Source of the DNA: Cognatiluteimonas sedimenti | GTDB taxonomy: Bacteria > Pseudomonadota > Gammaproteobacteria > Xanthomonadales > Xanthomonadaceae | Assembly: GCF_022808325.1 (NCBI RefSeq) | Contig: NZ_JALGCL010000003.1 | Span: 206,344-270,343 of the forward strand | Direction of reading: 5' to 3' | DNA: 64,000 nucleotides | Part shown: positions 50,150-59,057 of the stretch, in pieces | Position numbering within the stretch: position 1 is the stretch's first letter | Layout of the letters: each line of letters opens with the position of its first letter | Notes under the pieces: generated by a model | What the model was told of the DNA's origin: nothing | Databases searched by the model: none | What the model saw: the letters and a program-made list of their open reading frames with translations, nothing else | Position numbers and translations under genes: made by a program

Positions 50150-50689
50150 TTACAGCATGCGGCGCAAGGTATCGTCGCGGCGCCACCAGTGGTGGTACAG
50201 CGCCGCCGCGACGTGCAGTCCGATCACCCAGTAGAACGCTTCGCCAATGCTGCCGTGCAGGTCTTCGAGCTGGTGCGCCAGGTCCCGATTGGTCGCCAGC
50301 AGGGACGGCAACGCGATGCCGGTGAACGGCAGGTACAGCACCTTGCCGTCGCTCCAGGCGGTCGCCAGTCCCAGCAGCGGCATCGCCACCAGGAACACGT
50401 ACAGCGCCAGGTGCAGCAGCCGCGACGGCCAGGCTTGCCACTGCGGCAACGGCGGCGTGATCGGCGGCGTGGCGCCGCGCACCCGCAGTGCCAGCCGCCA
50501 CCAGGCCAGCGCGCCGATCGTCAACCCGACCCAGTAGTGTCCCTGCATCATCGCCGCGCGTCCGCCACTGCCGCGCGGGAACAGGCCGCGCTGTTCGACC
50601 AGCAGGTAGACGGCCAGCACCAGCACGGCCATCAGCCAGTGCAGCCGGCGCAGGGCGGGGCGGTAACGCGGCACGCTCGCTACGTTCAT
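50150..50689 (-). CDS. Cytochrome b561 family protein
   Basis: A 179-residue four-helix membrane cytochrome. Haem-ligand His residues are seen in LHWLMAVLV, GHYWVGL and the last helix FYWVIGLHVAAALYHHWW. The closest type is CybB, which oxidises ubiquinol and passes electrons to superoxide. The start is M at 50689; longer frames lack homology. Confidence 0.87.
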   Translation of the reverse strand: MNVASVPRYRPALRRLHWLMAVLVLAVYLLVEQRGLFPRGSGGRAAMMQGHYWVGLTIGALAWWRLALRVRGATPPITPPLPQWQAWPSRLLHLALYVFLVAMPLLGLATAWSDGKVLYLPFTGIALPSLLATNRDLAHQLEDLHGSIGEAFYWVIGLHVAAALYHHWWRRDDTLRRML

Positions 50690-50810
50690 GGGACGGCTCG
50701 TCGGGTGGAAGGAGGATACGGGTGCGCCGGCCCCCGGCAACCGCGCATGCGCGTCATGCCATGGGCCGGATCGCGCGCGGCGCGGCACCGGCACTGGCGG
50801 CACCGGGCGC

Positions 50811-51785
50811 TCACGCGGCCACGAATCCGCGAGGCAGCGCGTCGAGATCGACATTACCGCCGGACAGTACCACCCCGACGCGGCGTCCGGCGTAGCGGGC
50901 CGGCTCCTGCAACACCGCTGCCAGCGCGATCGCCGAAGACGGCTCCACCAGCAGCTTCAGCCGCGTCCACAGCAGCCGCATCGCCGCCAGGGTGTCGGCG
51001 TCGTCGACCACGGTCACGCTGGCGCCGTGGCGCTGCAGCAGTTCGAAGCCGGGTGCCCCCAGGGTGCCGCGCAGGCCGTCGCAGACGGTGTCGGGCACGA
51101 ACTCGGTGACGCGCTTGCCGGCGGCGAGCGAGGCCGCGGTATCTGCGGCGCCGCGCGGCTCGGCGAGCACCAGCGTGCAGGCCGGCGCCTGCGCAGCAAG
51201 GGTCAGCGCGCAGCCCGACGCCAGGCCACCGCCACCGACCGGCACCAGCAGCGCGTCGAGCGCCCCGGCCACCTGCAGCAGTTCCAGCGCGGCGGTGCCT
51301 TGCCCGGCGATCACGCGGGGATCGGCATAGGGATGCACGAAGTTCGCGCCGGTCTCGCGTTCGACCCGTGCGGCGGCCTGCTCGCGTGCGGCGATGCCCG
51401 GTGCGCAATGGTGCAGGGTGGCGCCATAGGCTTCGATCGCCGCCAGCTTGGCCGCGACTGCGCCTTCGGGCACCACGACGTGGCAGGCGATGCCGCGGGT
51501 GCGCGCGGCCAGCGCCAGCGCGGCGCCATGGTTGCCCGAGGAATGCGTGACCACGCCACGCGTGGCCGCGGCAACCGGGAGCGACCACACCGCGTTGCAG
51601 GCACCGCGGAACTTGAACGCACCGCTGCGCTGCAACGGTTCGCACTTGAAGTGCAGTTCGCAGCCCGCCAGCGCATCGAGCGCGCGCGAGCGCAACACCG
51701 GGGTGACGTGCGCATGCGGGGCGATGCGTGCCGCGGCGTCGAGCACGTCGGTGAAGGTCGGTAGCGGCGGCGCGAACGTATCCAT
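50811..51785 (-). CDS. Threonine/serine dehydratase-type PLP enzyme
   Basis: A 324-residue fold-type II PLP enzyme. The PLP Lys is in SGAFKFRGACN, the phosphate and carboxylate loops are SSGNHG and VPVGGGGLASG, and LSGGNVDL is near the end. It has no ACT domain, so it is a catabolic-type threonine dehydratase, serine racemase or hydroxyaspartate lyase; the sequence does not decide. The frame is open far upstream (to 53129) but that part has no homology. Confidence 0.87.
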   Translation of the reverse strand: MDTFAPPLPTFTDVLDAAARIAPHAHVTPVLRSRALDALAGCELHFKCEPLQRSGAFKFRGACNAVWSLPVAAATRGVVTHSSGNHGAALALAARTRGIACHVVVPEGAVAAKLAAIEAYGATLHHCAPGIAAREQAAARVERETGANFVHPYADPRVIAGQGTAALELLQVAGALDALLVPVGGGGLASGCALTLAAQAPACTLVLAEPRGAADTAASLAAGKRVTEFVPDTVCDGLRGTLGAPGFELLQRHGASVTVVDDADTLAAMRLLWTRLKLLVEPSSAIALAAVLQEPARYAGRRVGVVLSGGNVDLDALPRGFVAA

Positions 51786-51825
51786 GCGGCGATCGTATAA
51801 CGGCGCATCGATGCCGCGCAGGCAC

Positions 51826-51908
51826 TGCCCGCGGGCAGTCGTGGCCCGCCTGCCGCCGGTGCCGGCGCCGGCAAGGTGCCGCCAGCGTGCCCACGGGCAG
51901 TCGTGGCC
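51826..51908. repeat. Two direct repeats with a palindromic core, 62 bp apart
   Basis: The 15-mer cgggcagtcgtggcc occurs at 51832-51846 and 51894-51908, with tgccc plus one variable base before both copies. The first copy contains the palindrome ctgcccgcgggcag. They lie in the divergent region between the PLP enzyme and the Gly/Tyr-rich lipoprotein and could be regulator sites. Confidence 0.5.
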
Positions 51909-52054
51909 AGCGAGCCCGCCCTGATAGCCGGCATTGTCCGGTTGCGCGAGCGACCCTGTACCGTTCAGCGTGCGAATTCGCGATGGGGCAGGATTAAGCA
52001 CGGATTCAATGCCCGCGACCGATGCTGGCGTGGTTCGCACAGGGGGTAGGTCCG

Positions 52055-52669
52055 ATGATCCGCAAACTGCTTCTTCCCGCGCTCGCCGGCGCGCTGCTCG
52101 CCGGCTGCATGACCAGCGGCTATCAGTACCGTGGCGGCAGCGGCGACTACTACTACGGCCAGCCGTCCACCCAGTACCGCTATTACGGCGCGCCGTACGG
52201 CAGCTATGGCTACGGCTATCCCGGCGGCTGGAGCGGCAGCATCGGCTACGGTTACCCGTACGGGTATTACGGCTATGGCGGCTATGGCTATGGCGGCTAT
52301 CCCTACTATCCCCCGTACCCGTACCGGCCGCCGGTGGTGATCGTGCGCCCGGGCCCGGGCGGCGGTGGCCATGACCATGGCAACGACAATGGCGGCAACG
52401 ACCCGGGCGACAACGGCGGCAGCGACACTCCCCCCGTGCAGCCCGTGGATCGCCCGCGGCCGCCGTGGCGCGACCTCGACAGCCTGCGCGACCGCCAGCC
52501 GCAGCGCGATCCGATGATCCGCCAGCCGCCGCGCCCGGCCACCACCCCGATGCGGGCACCGCGGCCCCTGCCCGCGACCGGCGGCAGCCGGCGCAGCACC
52601 TCGCCGATGGCGGAAACGGTCCAGCGTACGGGCACGGATCGCGACAAGCGTCACAAACCGATCCCCTGA
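52055..52669 (+). CDS. Gly/Tyr-rich lipoprotein
   Basis: A 204-residue lipoprotein: MIRKLLLPALAGALLAGC with lipidated Cys18 and GGGGTAGG just upstream. Residues 20-90 are a low-complexity Gly/Tyr/Ser region (YGYGGYGYGGYPYYPPYPY), followed by a Gly/His/Asp-rich patch (GGGGHDHGNDNGGNDPG) and a Pro/Arg-rich tail. Such regions often promote self-assembly or bind the cell wall or metals; no enzyme domain is present. The role is unknown. Confidence 0.8.
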   Translation: MIRKLLLPALAGALLAGCMTSGYQYRGGSGDYYYGQPSTQYRYYGAPYGSYGYGYPGGWSGSIGYGYPYGYYGYGGYGYGGYPYYPPYPYRPPVVIVRPGPGGGGHDHGNDNGGNDPGDNGGSDTPPVQPVDRPRPPWRDLDSLRDRQPQRDPMIRQPPRPATTPMRAPRPLPATGGSRRSTSPMAETVQRTGTDRDKRHKPIP

Positions 52670-52724
52670 CCGGTCTTGCGTTGCGCGGCGCCGGGCTGCA
52701 AGCTAGCGCCCGCGATTGACCGGT

Positions 52725-52743
52725 TGTGTCGCATTGCGACACA
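52725..52743. promoter_or_regulatory. Perfect palindrome, possible regulator site
   Basis: tgtgtcgca - t - tgcgacaca, a perfect 9-bp inverted repeat with a single central base. It may be a transcription-factor operator or the tip of an RNA hairpin. Confidence 0.4.
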
Positions 52744-52762
52744 CAGCGCTCGACACCAATGT

Positions 52763-52818
52763 CGATACCCGGCGGGGAATTCCGGATCCCCCCTGTTCCG
52801 CTCCCCCGCCGGGTGTCG
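52763..52818. repeat. Long-stem hairpin
   Basis: Arms cgatacccggcgggg (52763-52777) and ccccgccgggtgtcg (52804-52818) pair over 15 positions with one G-T wobble; the loop is 26 bases. Too GC-rich and long to be chance; no T-run follows on either strand. Confidence 0.5.
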
Positions 52819-52902
52819 GCGCCATCGCGACTGGCGCCCGTCTCCACGCCCCGGCATCCCGAGCATTCCCCACTGTCGCGTGCCGACCAGGCAACGGGCA
52901 GG

Positions 52903-53027
52903 CGACGGACAAAAAAAAGGGGCCGGATGTCCCCCGACATCCGACCCCCGGCTTCCCCGATGCGTGCGCGGCCAGCCCCGTTCCAATCCAGCCAGCGCCC
53001 CCTGACGCCTTGCCACAGCGGGTGCAC
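52903..53027 (-). ncRNA. Candidate small RNA on the minus strand
   Basis: Predicted from a sigma-54-like -24/-12 box just upstream and an intrinsic terminator near its 3' end, with no gene between. The transcript would be about 115-125 nt and would carry several GGA triplets. Expression is not shown; both ends are inferred. Confidence 0.35.
52911..52948 (-). terminator. Rho-independent terminator on the minus strand
   Basis: On the minus strand a stem ggggtcggatgtc / gacatccggcccc (13 positions, one mismatch, loop gggg) is followed by eight T. No minus-strand gene lies upstream, so it should belong to a non-coding transcript. Confidence 0.75.
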
Positions 53028-53038
53028 CGGGAAACAAC

Positions 53039-53053
53039 GCAGGAAGCGTGCCA
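53039..53053 (-). promoter_or_regulatory. Sigma-54-like promoter box
   Basis: On the minus strand TGGCACG-cttcc-TGC matches the -24/-12 consensus TGGCACG-N4-TTGC with the GG to GC spacing intact and one mismatch. It would start the candidate small RNA about 12 bases later. Confidence 0.35.
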
Positions 53054-53140
53054 ACTGCGGCGACGCCAGCGCGCGATAATGGCGGCGCCGTGGCCGCATC
53101 CAGCCTGAATGCGGGCCCCCTCCCTTCACCCGAACAGCGC

Positions 53141-55030
53141 ATGCGCGATTCCTTCCATCGTTACGACGTGATCGTGGTCGGCGGCGGCCATGCCGGCACC
53201 GAAGCCGCGCTCGCGGCCGCGCGCACCGGTGCGCGCACGCTGCTGCTCACGCACAACCTCGAGACGGTGGGCGCGATGAGCTGCAACCCGGCGATCGGCG
53301 GCATCGGCAAGGGCCACCTGGTGCGTGAGATCGACGCGCTCGGCGGGGTGATGGCGCGCGCCGCCGACGCCGCCGGGATCCAGTGGCGCCGCCTCAACGC
53401 ATCGAAGGGGCCGGCGGTGCGCGCGACCCGCTGCCAGGCCGACCGCGCGCTGTACCGCGCCTTCATCCGCCGCGCGGTGGAAGCGCAGCCGAACCTGGCG
53501 ATCTTCCAGGCCCCGGTCGACGACCTGGTGATCGAAGGCGATCGCGTCGCCGGCGCGATCACCAACACTGGCCTGCGCTTCGAGGCGCCGGCCGTGGTCC
53601 TGACCGCGGGCACGTTCCTGGCCGGCCGGATCCATGTCGGCGAGACCCAGTACGCCGCCGGGCGCATGGGCGATCCGCCCGCGACCACGCTGGCGCAGAA
53701 ACTGCGCGAGCGCCCGTTCGTGGTCGACCGGCTCAAGACCGGCACCCCGCCGCGGATCGACGGCCGCACGCTCGACTATTCGGTGATGGAGGTGCAGGCC
53801 GGCGACGACCCGCGTCCGGTGTTCTCGTTCCTGGGCACGCGCGACGACCATCCGCGCCAGGTGCCGTGCTGGATCACCCACACCTGCGAGCGCACGCACG
53901 CCATCATCCGCGGCGCGCTGCACCGCTCGCCGCTGTACAGCGGCCAGATCGAAGGGATCGGCCCGCGCTACTGCCCGTCGATCGAGGACAAGGTGGTGCG
54001 CTTCGCCGACAAGGCCTCGCACCAGGTGTTCGTCGAGCCCGAAGGGCTGGATGTCACCGAAATCTATCCCAACGGCATCTCCACCTCGCTGCCGTTCGAC
54101 GTGCAGCTGGAACTGGTGCGGTCGATCCGCGGTTTCGAGAACGCGCACATCACCCGCCCCGGCTACGCGATCGAATACGACTACTTCGACCCGCGCGGGT
54201 TGCAGGCGTCGCTGGAGACCAAGGCGGTGTCCGGGCTGTTCTTCGCCGGCCAGATCAACGGCACCACCGGCTACGAGGAAGCCGCCGCGCAGGGACTCAT
54301 CGCCGGCCTCAATGCCGCGCGCCACGTGCAGCAGCGCGAGTCGTGGTCGCCGCGTCGCGACCAGGCCTACATCGGCGTGCTGATCGACGACCTCGTCACC
54401 CAGGGCACGACCGAGCCGTACCGCATGTTCACCTCGCGCGCCGAATACCGGTTGCAGCTGCGCGAAGACAACGCCGACCTGCGCCTGACCGCCATCGGCC
54501 ACGAACTGGGACTGGTCGACGACGCGCGCCTCGCCCGCTGCGTCGCCAAGCGCGAAGCGATCGAGTGCGAGCGCGCGCGGCTGGGCGCGCTATGGGCCTC
54601 GCCGGGCAACGCGCTCGGCAGCGAAGTCGCGGCCAACCTGGGCATCGAACTGACCCGGGAAACGAGCGCCCTTGACCTGCTCAAGCGCCCCGGGCTGGAC
54701 TACGCCAGGCTGCTGTCGCTGCCGTCGCTGGCGCCCGCGGTCGAGGATGGGGAAGTCGCCGAGCAGGTCGAGATCGGCACCCGCTACGCCGGCTACCTGG
54801 AGCGCCAGCACGACGAGATCGCGCGCCAGCAGCGCCACGAATCCACGGCGATCCCGGCGGCGTTCGACTATGCCGCCGTGCATGGCCTGTCGGCGGAAGC
54901 GCGGCAGAAGCTCGAGCGCGTGCGCCCGCAGAGCGTCGGCCAGGCGCAGCGCATTCCCGGCATGACCCCGGCCGCGATTTCGCTGCTGCTGGTGCACCTG
55001 GCCCGCGCCAGCCGCAGCCGGGTGGCGTGA
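53141..55030 (+). CDS. mnmG: tRNA uridine-5-carboxymethylaminomethyl modification enzyme, FAD subunit
   Basis: A 629-residue FAD protein that, with MnmE, forms the cmnm5 group on the wobble U34 of several tRNAs. FAD motif [17 protein letters not shown] at the start, [20 protein letters not shown], the catalytic region [19 protein letters not shown], and [18 protein letters not shown]. The start is the ATG giving [13 protein letters not shown]; the frame is open 31 codons further but without homology. Confidence 0.97.
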   Translation: MRDSFHRYDVIVVGGGHAGTEAALAAARTGARTLLLTHNLETVGAMSCNPAIGGIGKGHLVREIDALGGVMARAADAAGIQWRRLNASKGPAVRATRCQADRALYRAFIRRAVEAQPNLAIFQAPVDDLVIEGDRVAGAITNTGLRFEAPAVVLTAGTFLAGRIHVGETQYAAGRMGDPPATTLAQKLRERPFVVDRLKTGTPPRIDGRTLDYSVMEVQAGDDPRPVFSFLGTRDDHPRQVPCWITHTCERTHAIIRGALHRSPLYSGQIEGIGPRYCPSIEDKVVRFADKASHQVFVEPEGLDVTEIYPNGISTSLPFDVQLELVRSIRGFENAHITRPGYAIEYDYFDPRGLQASLETKAVSGLFFAGQINGTTGYEEAAAQGLIAGLNAARHVQQRESWSPRRDQAYIGVLIDDLVTQGTTEPYRMFTSRAEYRLQLREDNADLRLTAIGHELGLVDDARLARCVAKREAIECERARLGALWASPGNALGSEVAANLGIELTRETSALDLLKRPGLDYARLLSLPSLAPAVEDGEVAEQVEIGTRYAGYLERQHDEIARQQRHESTAIPAAFDYAAVHGLSAEARQKLERVRPQSVGQAQRIPGMTPAAISLLLVHLARASRSRVA

Positions 55031-55059
55031 ACGCCGCGCGCGGGACCTGCGCCTGTGGA

Positions 55060-55140
55060 AGCGCCTTCCGCCGCGAGCGCCGTGCAATGCCGGCAGGAGC
55101 GGGCGTGCACCGCCGCTCCCCCGCCAGCCGGCTCCTACAA
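55060..55140. repeat. REP-like interspersed repeat
   Basis: Elements such as tgtggaagcgccttccgccg and agccggctcctac are imperfect versions of the short inverted repeats common between genes of Xanthomonadaceae. They lie between mnmG and the next gene. Confidence 0.3.
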
Positions 55141-55168
55141 TAGGCCCACCGCACACCGGAGCCCGCGC

Positions 55169-56479
55169 ATGCAGATCGCACGACCGATGACCCTGGCATG
55201 GCTGGTGCTGGCGGTCGCCGCCTGCCATCGCGACGCACCCGCGCCGGCACCCGCCACAACTGCGGCCGCGGCGACCGACCTCGCCAAGCCCTGGTCCGTG
55301 CACGACTGGCCGCTGCCGTCCACCATCGGTTCGGCCCAGCCCGACCTCGCGCTCACGCCCGACGGCCGCGTCCTGCTCAGCTGGATCAGCAGCCTGCCGG
55401 GCCGCCGCAACGCGCTGCAGTTCGTGGCGATGGCCGACAACGGCCATTGGCAAAGCGCACCGCGCACCATCGCCGTCGGCAATTCGCTGATGGCCAACTG
55501 GGCCAACGTGCCGCACATCGCGCAGACCGCAGATGGCGCGCTGTGGGTGCAGTTCATGCAGCAGCGCGGCAGCGGCCACGCCGGCGACGTCGCGCTCAGC
55601 CGCTCGACCGACGGCGGCTTCAACTGGAGCGCGCCGATCGCGGTGAACGACGATGGCGTCGAGGCCGAGCATGGATTCGCCGCCCTGTGGCCGGCCAGCC
55701 GCGACAGCATCGGCGTGGCCTGGCTCAACGGCGGCGAGGGCGGCGCGGCAGCCACGACGCACGACGGCGCGGCCGCCGGCGACGGCATGCAGCACGGCGA
55801 AACCCGCACCGGCCTGCGCGCCGCGGTCTTCGACATGGACCTGCAGCGCAGCAACGAAACGGTGCTGGATGCGAAGACCTGCGACTGCTGCCAGAGCGAG
55901 GTCGTCGCCACCGCGCGCGGCCCGCTGCTGGCCTACCGCGATCGCAGCGACGCGGAAGTGCGCGACATCGTCGTGGTCCGCAGCGACGGCGGCGCCTGGG
56001 GCAAGCCGGTTCCGGTGCACGCCGACGGCTGGGTGATGCGTGGCTGCCCGGTCAACGGCCCGGCGCTCGCCGCTGACGGCGACAACGTCGTCGTCGCCTG
56101 GTACACCGCCGCCAACGAGCAGCCGCTGGTCCAGGTCGCGCGCAGCGACAATGCCGGCGACAGCTTCGCCGCGCCGGTGGTGCTCGAGCAGGGCGCCGCG
56201 GTGCAGGGGCGCGCGGCGGTGGCGCTGGACGCGCGGCAGGCGTTCGTGTTGTGGCTAAGCGAGGACGCGGGCGGCCAGTCGCTGTGGCTGTCGCGGCGCA
56301 GCCCCGACCTGGCGCGCGAGCTGCAGCGGATCGAAGTGGCGAAGCTGCAGGGCCGCGGCCGCGCCACCGGCTACCCGCAGATCGTGCTGCGAGGCGGCGA
56401 CGCCTATATCGCCTGGACCGATGTCATCGAGGGCGCGCCGCAGTTGCGTGGCGCCGTGGTGACGCCCGCGGCCGGGTGA
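55169..56479 (+). CDS. Exported beta-propeller lipoprotein (BNR/sialidase-like)
   Basis: A 436-residue lipoprotein: signal MQIARPMTLAWLVLAVAAC with Cys19 as lipid site. The mature part has Asp-box-like repeats (SRSTDGGFNW, SDNAGDSF) and AWTDVIEG near the end, as in beta-propellers. An unusual CDCCQSEVV motif (three Cys) lies near residue 235. No sialidase catalytic set is recognised. It is the second exported propeller in the window but is not otherwise like the one at 6401. Confidence 0.75.
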   Translation: MQIARPMTLAWLVLAVAACHRDAPAPAPATTAAAATDLAKPWSVHDWPLPSTIGSAQPDLALTPDGRVLLSWISSLPGRRNALQFVAMADNGHWQSAPRTIAVGNSLMANWANVPHIAQTADGALWVQFMQQRGSGHAGDVALSRSTDGGFNWSAPIAVNDDGVEAEHGFAALWPASRDSIGVAWLNGGEGGAAATTHDGAAAGDGMQHGETRTGLRAAVFDMDLQRSNETVLDAKTCDCCQSEVVATARGPLLAYRDRSDAEVRDIVVVRSDGGAWGKPVPVHADGWVMRGCPVNGPALAADGDNVVVAWYTAANEQPLVQVARSDNAGDSFAAPVVLEQGAAVQGRAAVALDARQAFVLWLSEDAGGQSLWLSRRSPDLARELQRIEVAKLQGRGRATGYPQIVLRGGDAYIAWTDVIEGAPQLRGAVVTPAAG

Positions 56480-56596
56480 CACAGCGCCGGGAAGCCGCGC
56501 GCGCATCCGCGCGTCCTCCGGCATGTCCGGGCCACGGCCTGCTGCATTTTTTCGGGCGGTCGCAACCAGGCCGGCAAGGCCGGGGGGCGGCGCAGT

Positions 56597-56977
56597 TCAC
56601 TGCCCCGGCGGAGGCTCCCAGAGCTCGACCTTGTTGCCTTCCGGGTCGATCACCCAGCCGAACCTGCCCTGTTCGGATTCGTCCGTGCGCGCTTCCACGT
56701 TGCAGCCTTCGGCCCTGAGCGCGGCAAGCAGTGCGTCCAGGTCGGCGACGCGGAAGTTGACCATGAAGCTGGCGGTGCCCGGTTCCAGGTAGGTCGTGTC
56801 GCTCTTGAACGCGCTCCAGAGGGTCATGCCCTTCTGGCTGCCGTCGCCGCCCCACTCGAAAACGGCGCCGCCCCAGTCCGTCACGTCCAGCCCCAGGTGG
56901 TCGCGGTACCAGGCGCCCAGCGCCGCCGGGTCCTTCGCCTTGAAAAAGATGCCCCCGATCCCGGTGACGCGTTTCAT
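56597..56977 (-). CDS. VOC superfamily (glyoxalase-like) protein
   Basis: A 126-residue protein of one VOC domain (two beta-alpha-beta-beta-beta units): GIGGIFFKAKDPAALGAWYR at the start, GWVIDPEGNKVELWEP at the end, with the metal-site Glu in the last strand. Substrate unknown; many such proteins are bleomycin-resistance- or glyoxalase-like. The long frame upstream is unrelated. Confidence 0.85.
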   Translation of the reverse strand: MKRVTGIGGIFFKAKDPAALGAWYRDHLGLDVTDWGGAVFEWGGDGSQKGMTLWSAFKSDTTYLEPGTASFMVNFRVADLDALLAALRAEGCNVEARTDESEQGRFGWVIDPEGNKVELWEPPPGQ

Positions 56978-57078
56978 GTCATCTCCCGTTGCATCGAATG
57001 CCGCTTGGGAACCACTGCCGACGTGGGTCGTGCGCCGCGCCGGCCTGGACGCGGAGGGACTGCCGTGCGGCCTTGCGA

Positions 57079-58035
57079 CTATCCCAGGACCTGCGGATTG
57101 AGTTGCCAGACGGCGTGGTTGAGCGCCGCCGCGAAGCTTACCCACGCCAGGTAAGGGACGAGCAGGACGCCAGCCAGCGGCCGCACGCGCCAGAACGAGA
57201 CCACCGTGGCCAGCAGCAGGATCCATAGCGCCACGATGTCGGCAAAGGCCCAGCCGCCGCGGTGCCAGGCGAAGAACAGCCAGCTCCACAGCGCGTTCAG
57301 CGCCAGCTGCGCCACGAACAGCGTGAGCGGCAGCCGGTTGCCGCGCAGGCCCCCCGAGCGCCACACCAGCCACGCGGCCAGCGCCATCAACGCGTACAGG
57401 ACCGTCCACACCGGCCCGAACACCGAGGCCGGTGGCGCCCATGCCGGCTGCGCCAGCCGGACATAGAACGACCCGGCCTGGATCGAGGCCGCCGCGCCGA
57501 TGGCCGACGCCGCGAAACACAACGCGGCCCAGCCGGCCAACCCGAACCAGTCCCGCCGCTTCCGCACTGTCGCCATGCGCACCTTCCCGATCGTTGCGGG
57601 GCCGGATCGATCCGGGCCTTGCGAGGGTCCGACTGGATTGTCGGCATCGCGCCTGCGCCCGGCAACCAGGGGCATCAGCGCAAACGCGGCGAGCGCCAGG
57701 ACATAGGCCGCGCCCGACACCCGGTCCCGGCTCGCCAGGTAGTGCGCCAGGTCCAGCCCCAGCACGAACCGCGTGAGGCCCAGTTCCGTGGCCACCATCA
57801 GCACCAGCGCGACGGCGCCGATCGCCAGGCGCCGGGACGCGGCGAACGGCCCGAACCGGCGCACGACGAACCGCGCCAGGTAGAAGCCCGCCACCAGCAT
57901 GAGAGGCTGCTCGAACAACTCCGCCCAGCGCACATCCAGCACCGGCACGACCAGCAACACCCGGATGGTGCCCAACACGAAGCCCACCCCAAGCACCGCG
58001 ATGTAATAGAGCAGGCTGGCCTGGAGCGCGCGCAC
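57079..58035 (-). CDS. Membrane protein fused in frame to TspO
   Basis: A continuous 318-codon frame. Residues 1-128 are a four-helix membrane protein of a family often seen alone (LLYYIAVLGVGFVLGTIRVL); 130-153 is a hydrophilic linker; 154-318 is a five-helix TspO/MBR protein (WAPPASVFGPVWTVLYALMA). TspO binds tetrapyrroles or cholesterol-like ligands. An internal ATG at 57576 has GGAAGG five bases upstream, so TspO may also be made separately; the frame has no stop between the two parts. GTG start at 58035. Confidence 0.8.
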   Translation of the reverse strand: MRALQASLLYYIAVLGVGFVLGTIRVLLVVPVLDVRWAELFEQPLMLVAGFYLARFVVRRFGPFAASRRLAIGAVALVLMVATELGLTRFVLGLDLAHYLASRDRVSGAAYVLALAAFALMPLVAGRRRDADNPVGPSQGPDRSGPATIGKVRMATVRKRRDWFGLAGWAALCFAASAIGAAASIQAGSFYVRLAQPAWAPPASVFGPVWTVLYALMALAAWLVWRSGGLRGNRLPLTLFVAQLALNALWSWLFFAWHRGGWAFADIVALWILLLATVVSFWRVRPLAGVLLVPYLAWVSFAAALNHAVWQLNPQVLG

Positions 58036-58141
58036 GGGATCGACGCAGGACGCGCCTAGCAGGCCACGGCGATCCAGCCGACGCGGCGGATCGCAACGCG
58101 ATGTCCCGTGCGCGCGGTGCGCGCCGCGGCGAACGGCACGC

Positions 58142-58558
58142 TCACGCTGCCGCGGCCAGCAGATGCACGACCCACCATGCGGCGATCGCCACCTGGATCG
58201 AGAACGCCAGGAAACGAACGGTCACGGCCATCGCGCTGGTCGCGACGAGATGCACCGTCGACTGGAAGACGCGCGCCGCGAGAAGGGCATGGGCCAGCGG
58301 GTCGGTGACCGCGGTGAGGTCGGCCGCGACGGCGGCAACAAGCAGCCCGCCGAAGACCGGCAGGCCCTCGATGCAGTTGGCATGGGCGCGGGCCAGCCTC
58401 TGCATGAAGGGCGACAGGTTCGCGTTGTCGGGCTGGAACCCGTTCGCGGGAACCCTGCGCGAAACGACCAGGAGCGAACGCAGGATCTCCATGAGCGCGA
58501 GCAACGCGAGCGTCCAGCCGATGAATCCGACCAGCGCGAAGAAGCTTGGACTGCCCAT
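58142..58558 (-). CDS. MAPEG family membrane protein
   Basis: A 138-residue four-helix membrane protein of the MAPEG group (microsomal glutathione S-transferase-like): RAHANCIEGLPVFGGLLVAA and LLAARVFQSTVHLVATSAMA carry the family residues. GGGAGG lies upstream of the ATG. Substrate unknown. Confidence 0.85.
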   Translation of the reverse strand: MGSPSFFALVGFIGWTLALLALMEILRSLLVVSRRVPANGFQPDNANLSPFMQRLARAHANCIEGLPVFGGLLVAAVAADLTAVTDPLAHALLAARVFQSTVHLVATSAMAVTVRFLAFSIQVAIAAWWVVHLLAAAA

Positions 58559-58692
58559 CACGGAACATCCTCCCAGGCCGCAAGGCGTGCTCTGCAAGTA
58601 TGCCGCCGCGGGCCCCGCCCGGCGCACGCGCGCTTCATGCCAGCCACACAGTGCAATGGCAAGCTGCGCCTCGCGATTGCCGGGAAACGGAA

Positions 58693-58884
58693 ATGACGCC
58701 GAAAGCGCAAAGGCTCGTATCGGTGGGGACGGGCGCCATCGGCCTGGCACTGCTGGCCATGATGATCGCCACGGAGGGCGAGCCGGGCGCGCTGCCCCTG
58801 GCGCTGATCCTGTTCGGCGCGATCGGCTACGCCAGCAGCCGGATGCGCGAGCGCCGTTCCGCGAAGCGGCATCGGCCCGGATGA
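58693..58884 (+). CDS. Small membrane protein
   Basis: A 63-residue protein with two hydrophobic helices (about 8-26 and 32-48) joined by EGEPGA, ending in a very basic tail (RMRERRSAKRHRPG). Small hydrophobic proteins like this are common; the role is unknown. A weak CGGGAAACGG precedes the ATG. Confidence 0.5.
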   Translation: MTPKAQRLVSVGTGAIGLALLAMMIATEGEPGALPLALILFGAIGYASSRMRERRSAKRHRPG

Positions 58885-58950
58885 ACGGTCAACGGGCGGC
58901 CCAGGCGAGACGCAGTCCGCCAGCGGCGAGTGACAGCATCCCTATCCAGG

Positions 58951-59011
58951 CCCCCTGGCGCCCGAAGCCAGCCGATCCGGAAACCGGCTTCGGCTGGAAT
59001 GATCCGTCATG
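58951..59011 (-). repeat. Degenerate attC-like site
   Basis: The stretch cgaagccagccgatccgg... ccggcttcggctggaatgat resembles the 3' half of the other attC sites (cttcggcttgaatgaa), but both core sites are mutated. It may be an old attC downstream of the DUF305-type gene. Confidence 0.4.
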
Positions 59012-59057
59012 TCGACCTCATCTGCCGTGATGCCGGGGGCTTGCGTGTTGTTGGCCA

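Larger units (their letters stand above)
52670..53140. other. Structured intergenic region upstream of mnmG
   Basis: About 470 bases with no supported gene but unusual structure: a 9-bp palindrome at 52725-52743, a 15-bp hairpin at 52763-52818, a strong minus-strand terminator at 52911-52948 and a sigma-54-like box at 53039-53053. Frames are open on both strands but without family-like sequence. Confidence 0.6.

Noticed and set aside
51786..53129. Upstream extension of the PLP dehydratase frame on the minus strand
   Set aside because: The first 440 or so residues are low-complexity and cross the lipoprotein gene and terminator; the family begins at MDTFAPPLP at 51785.
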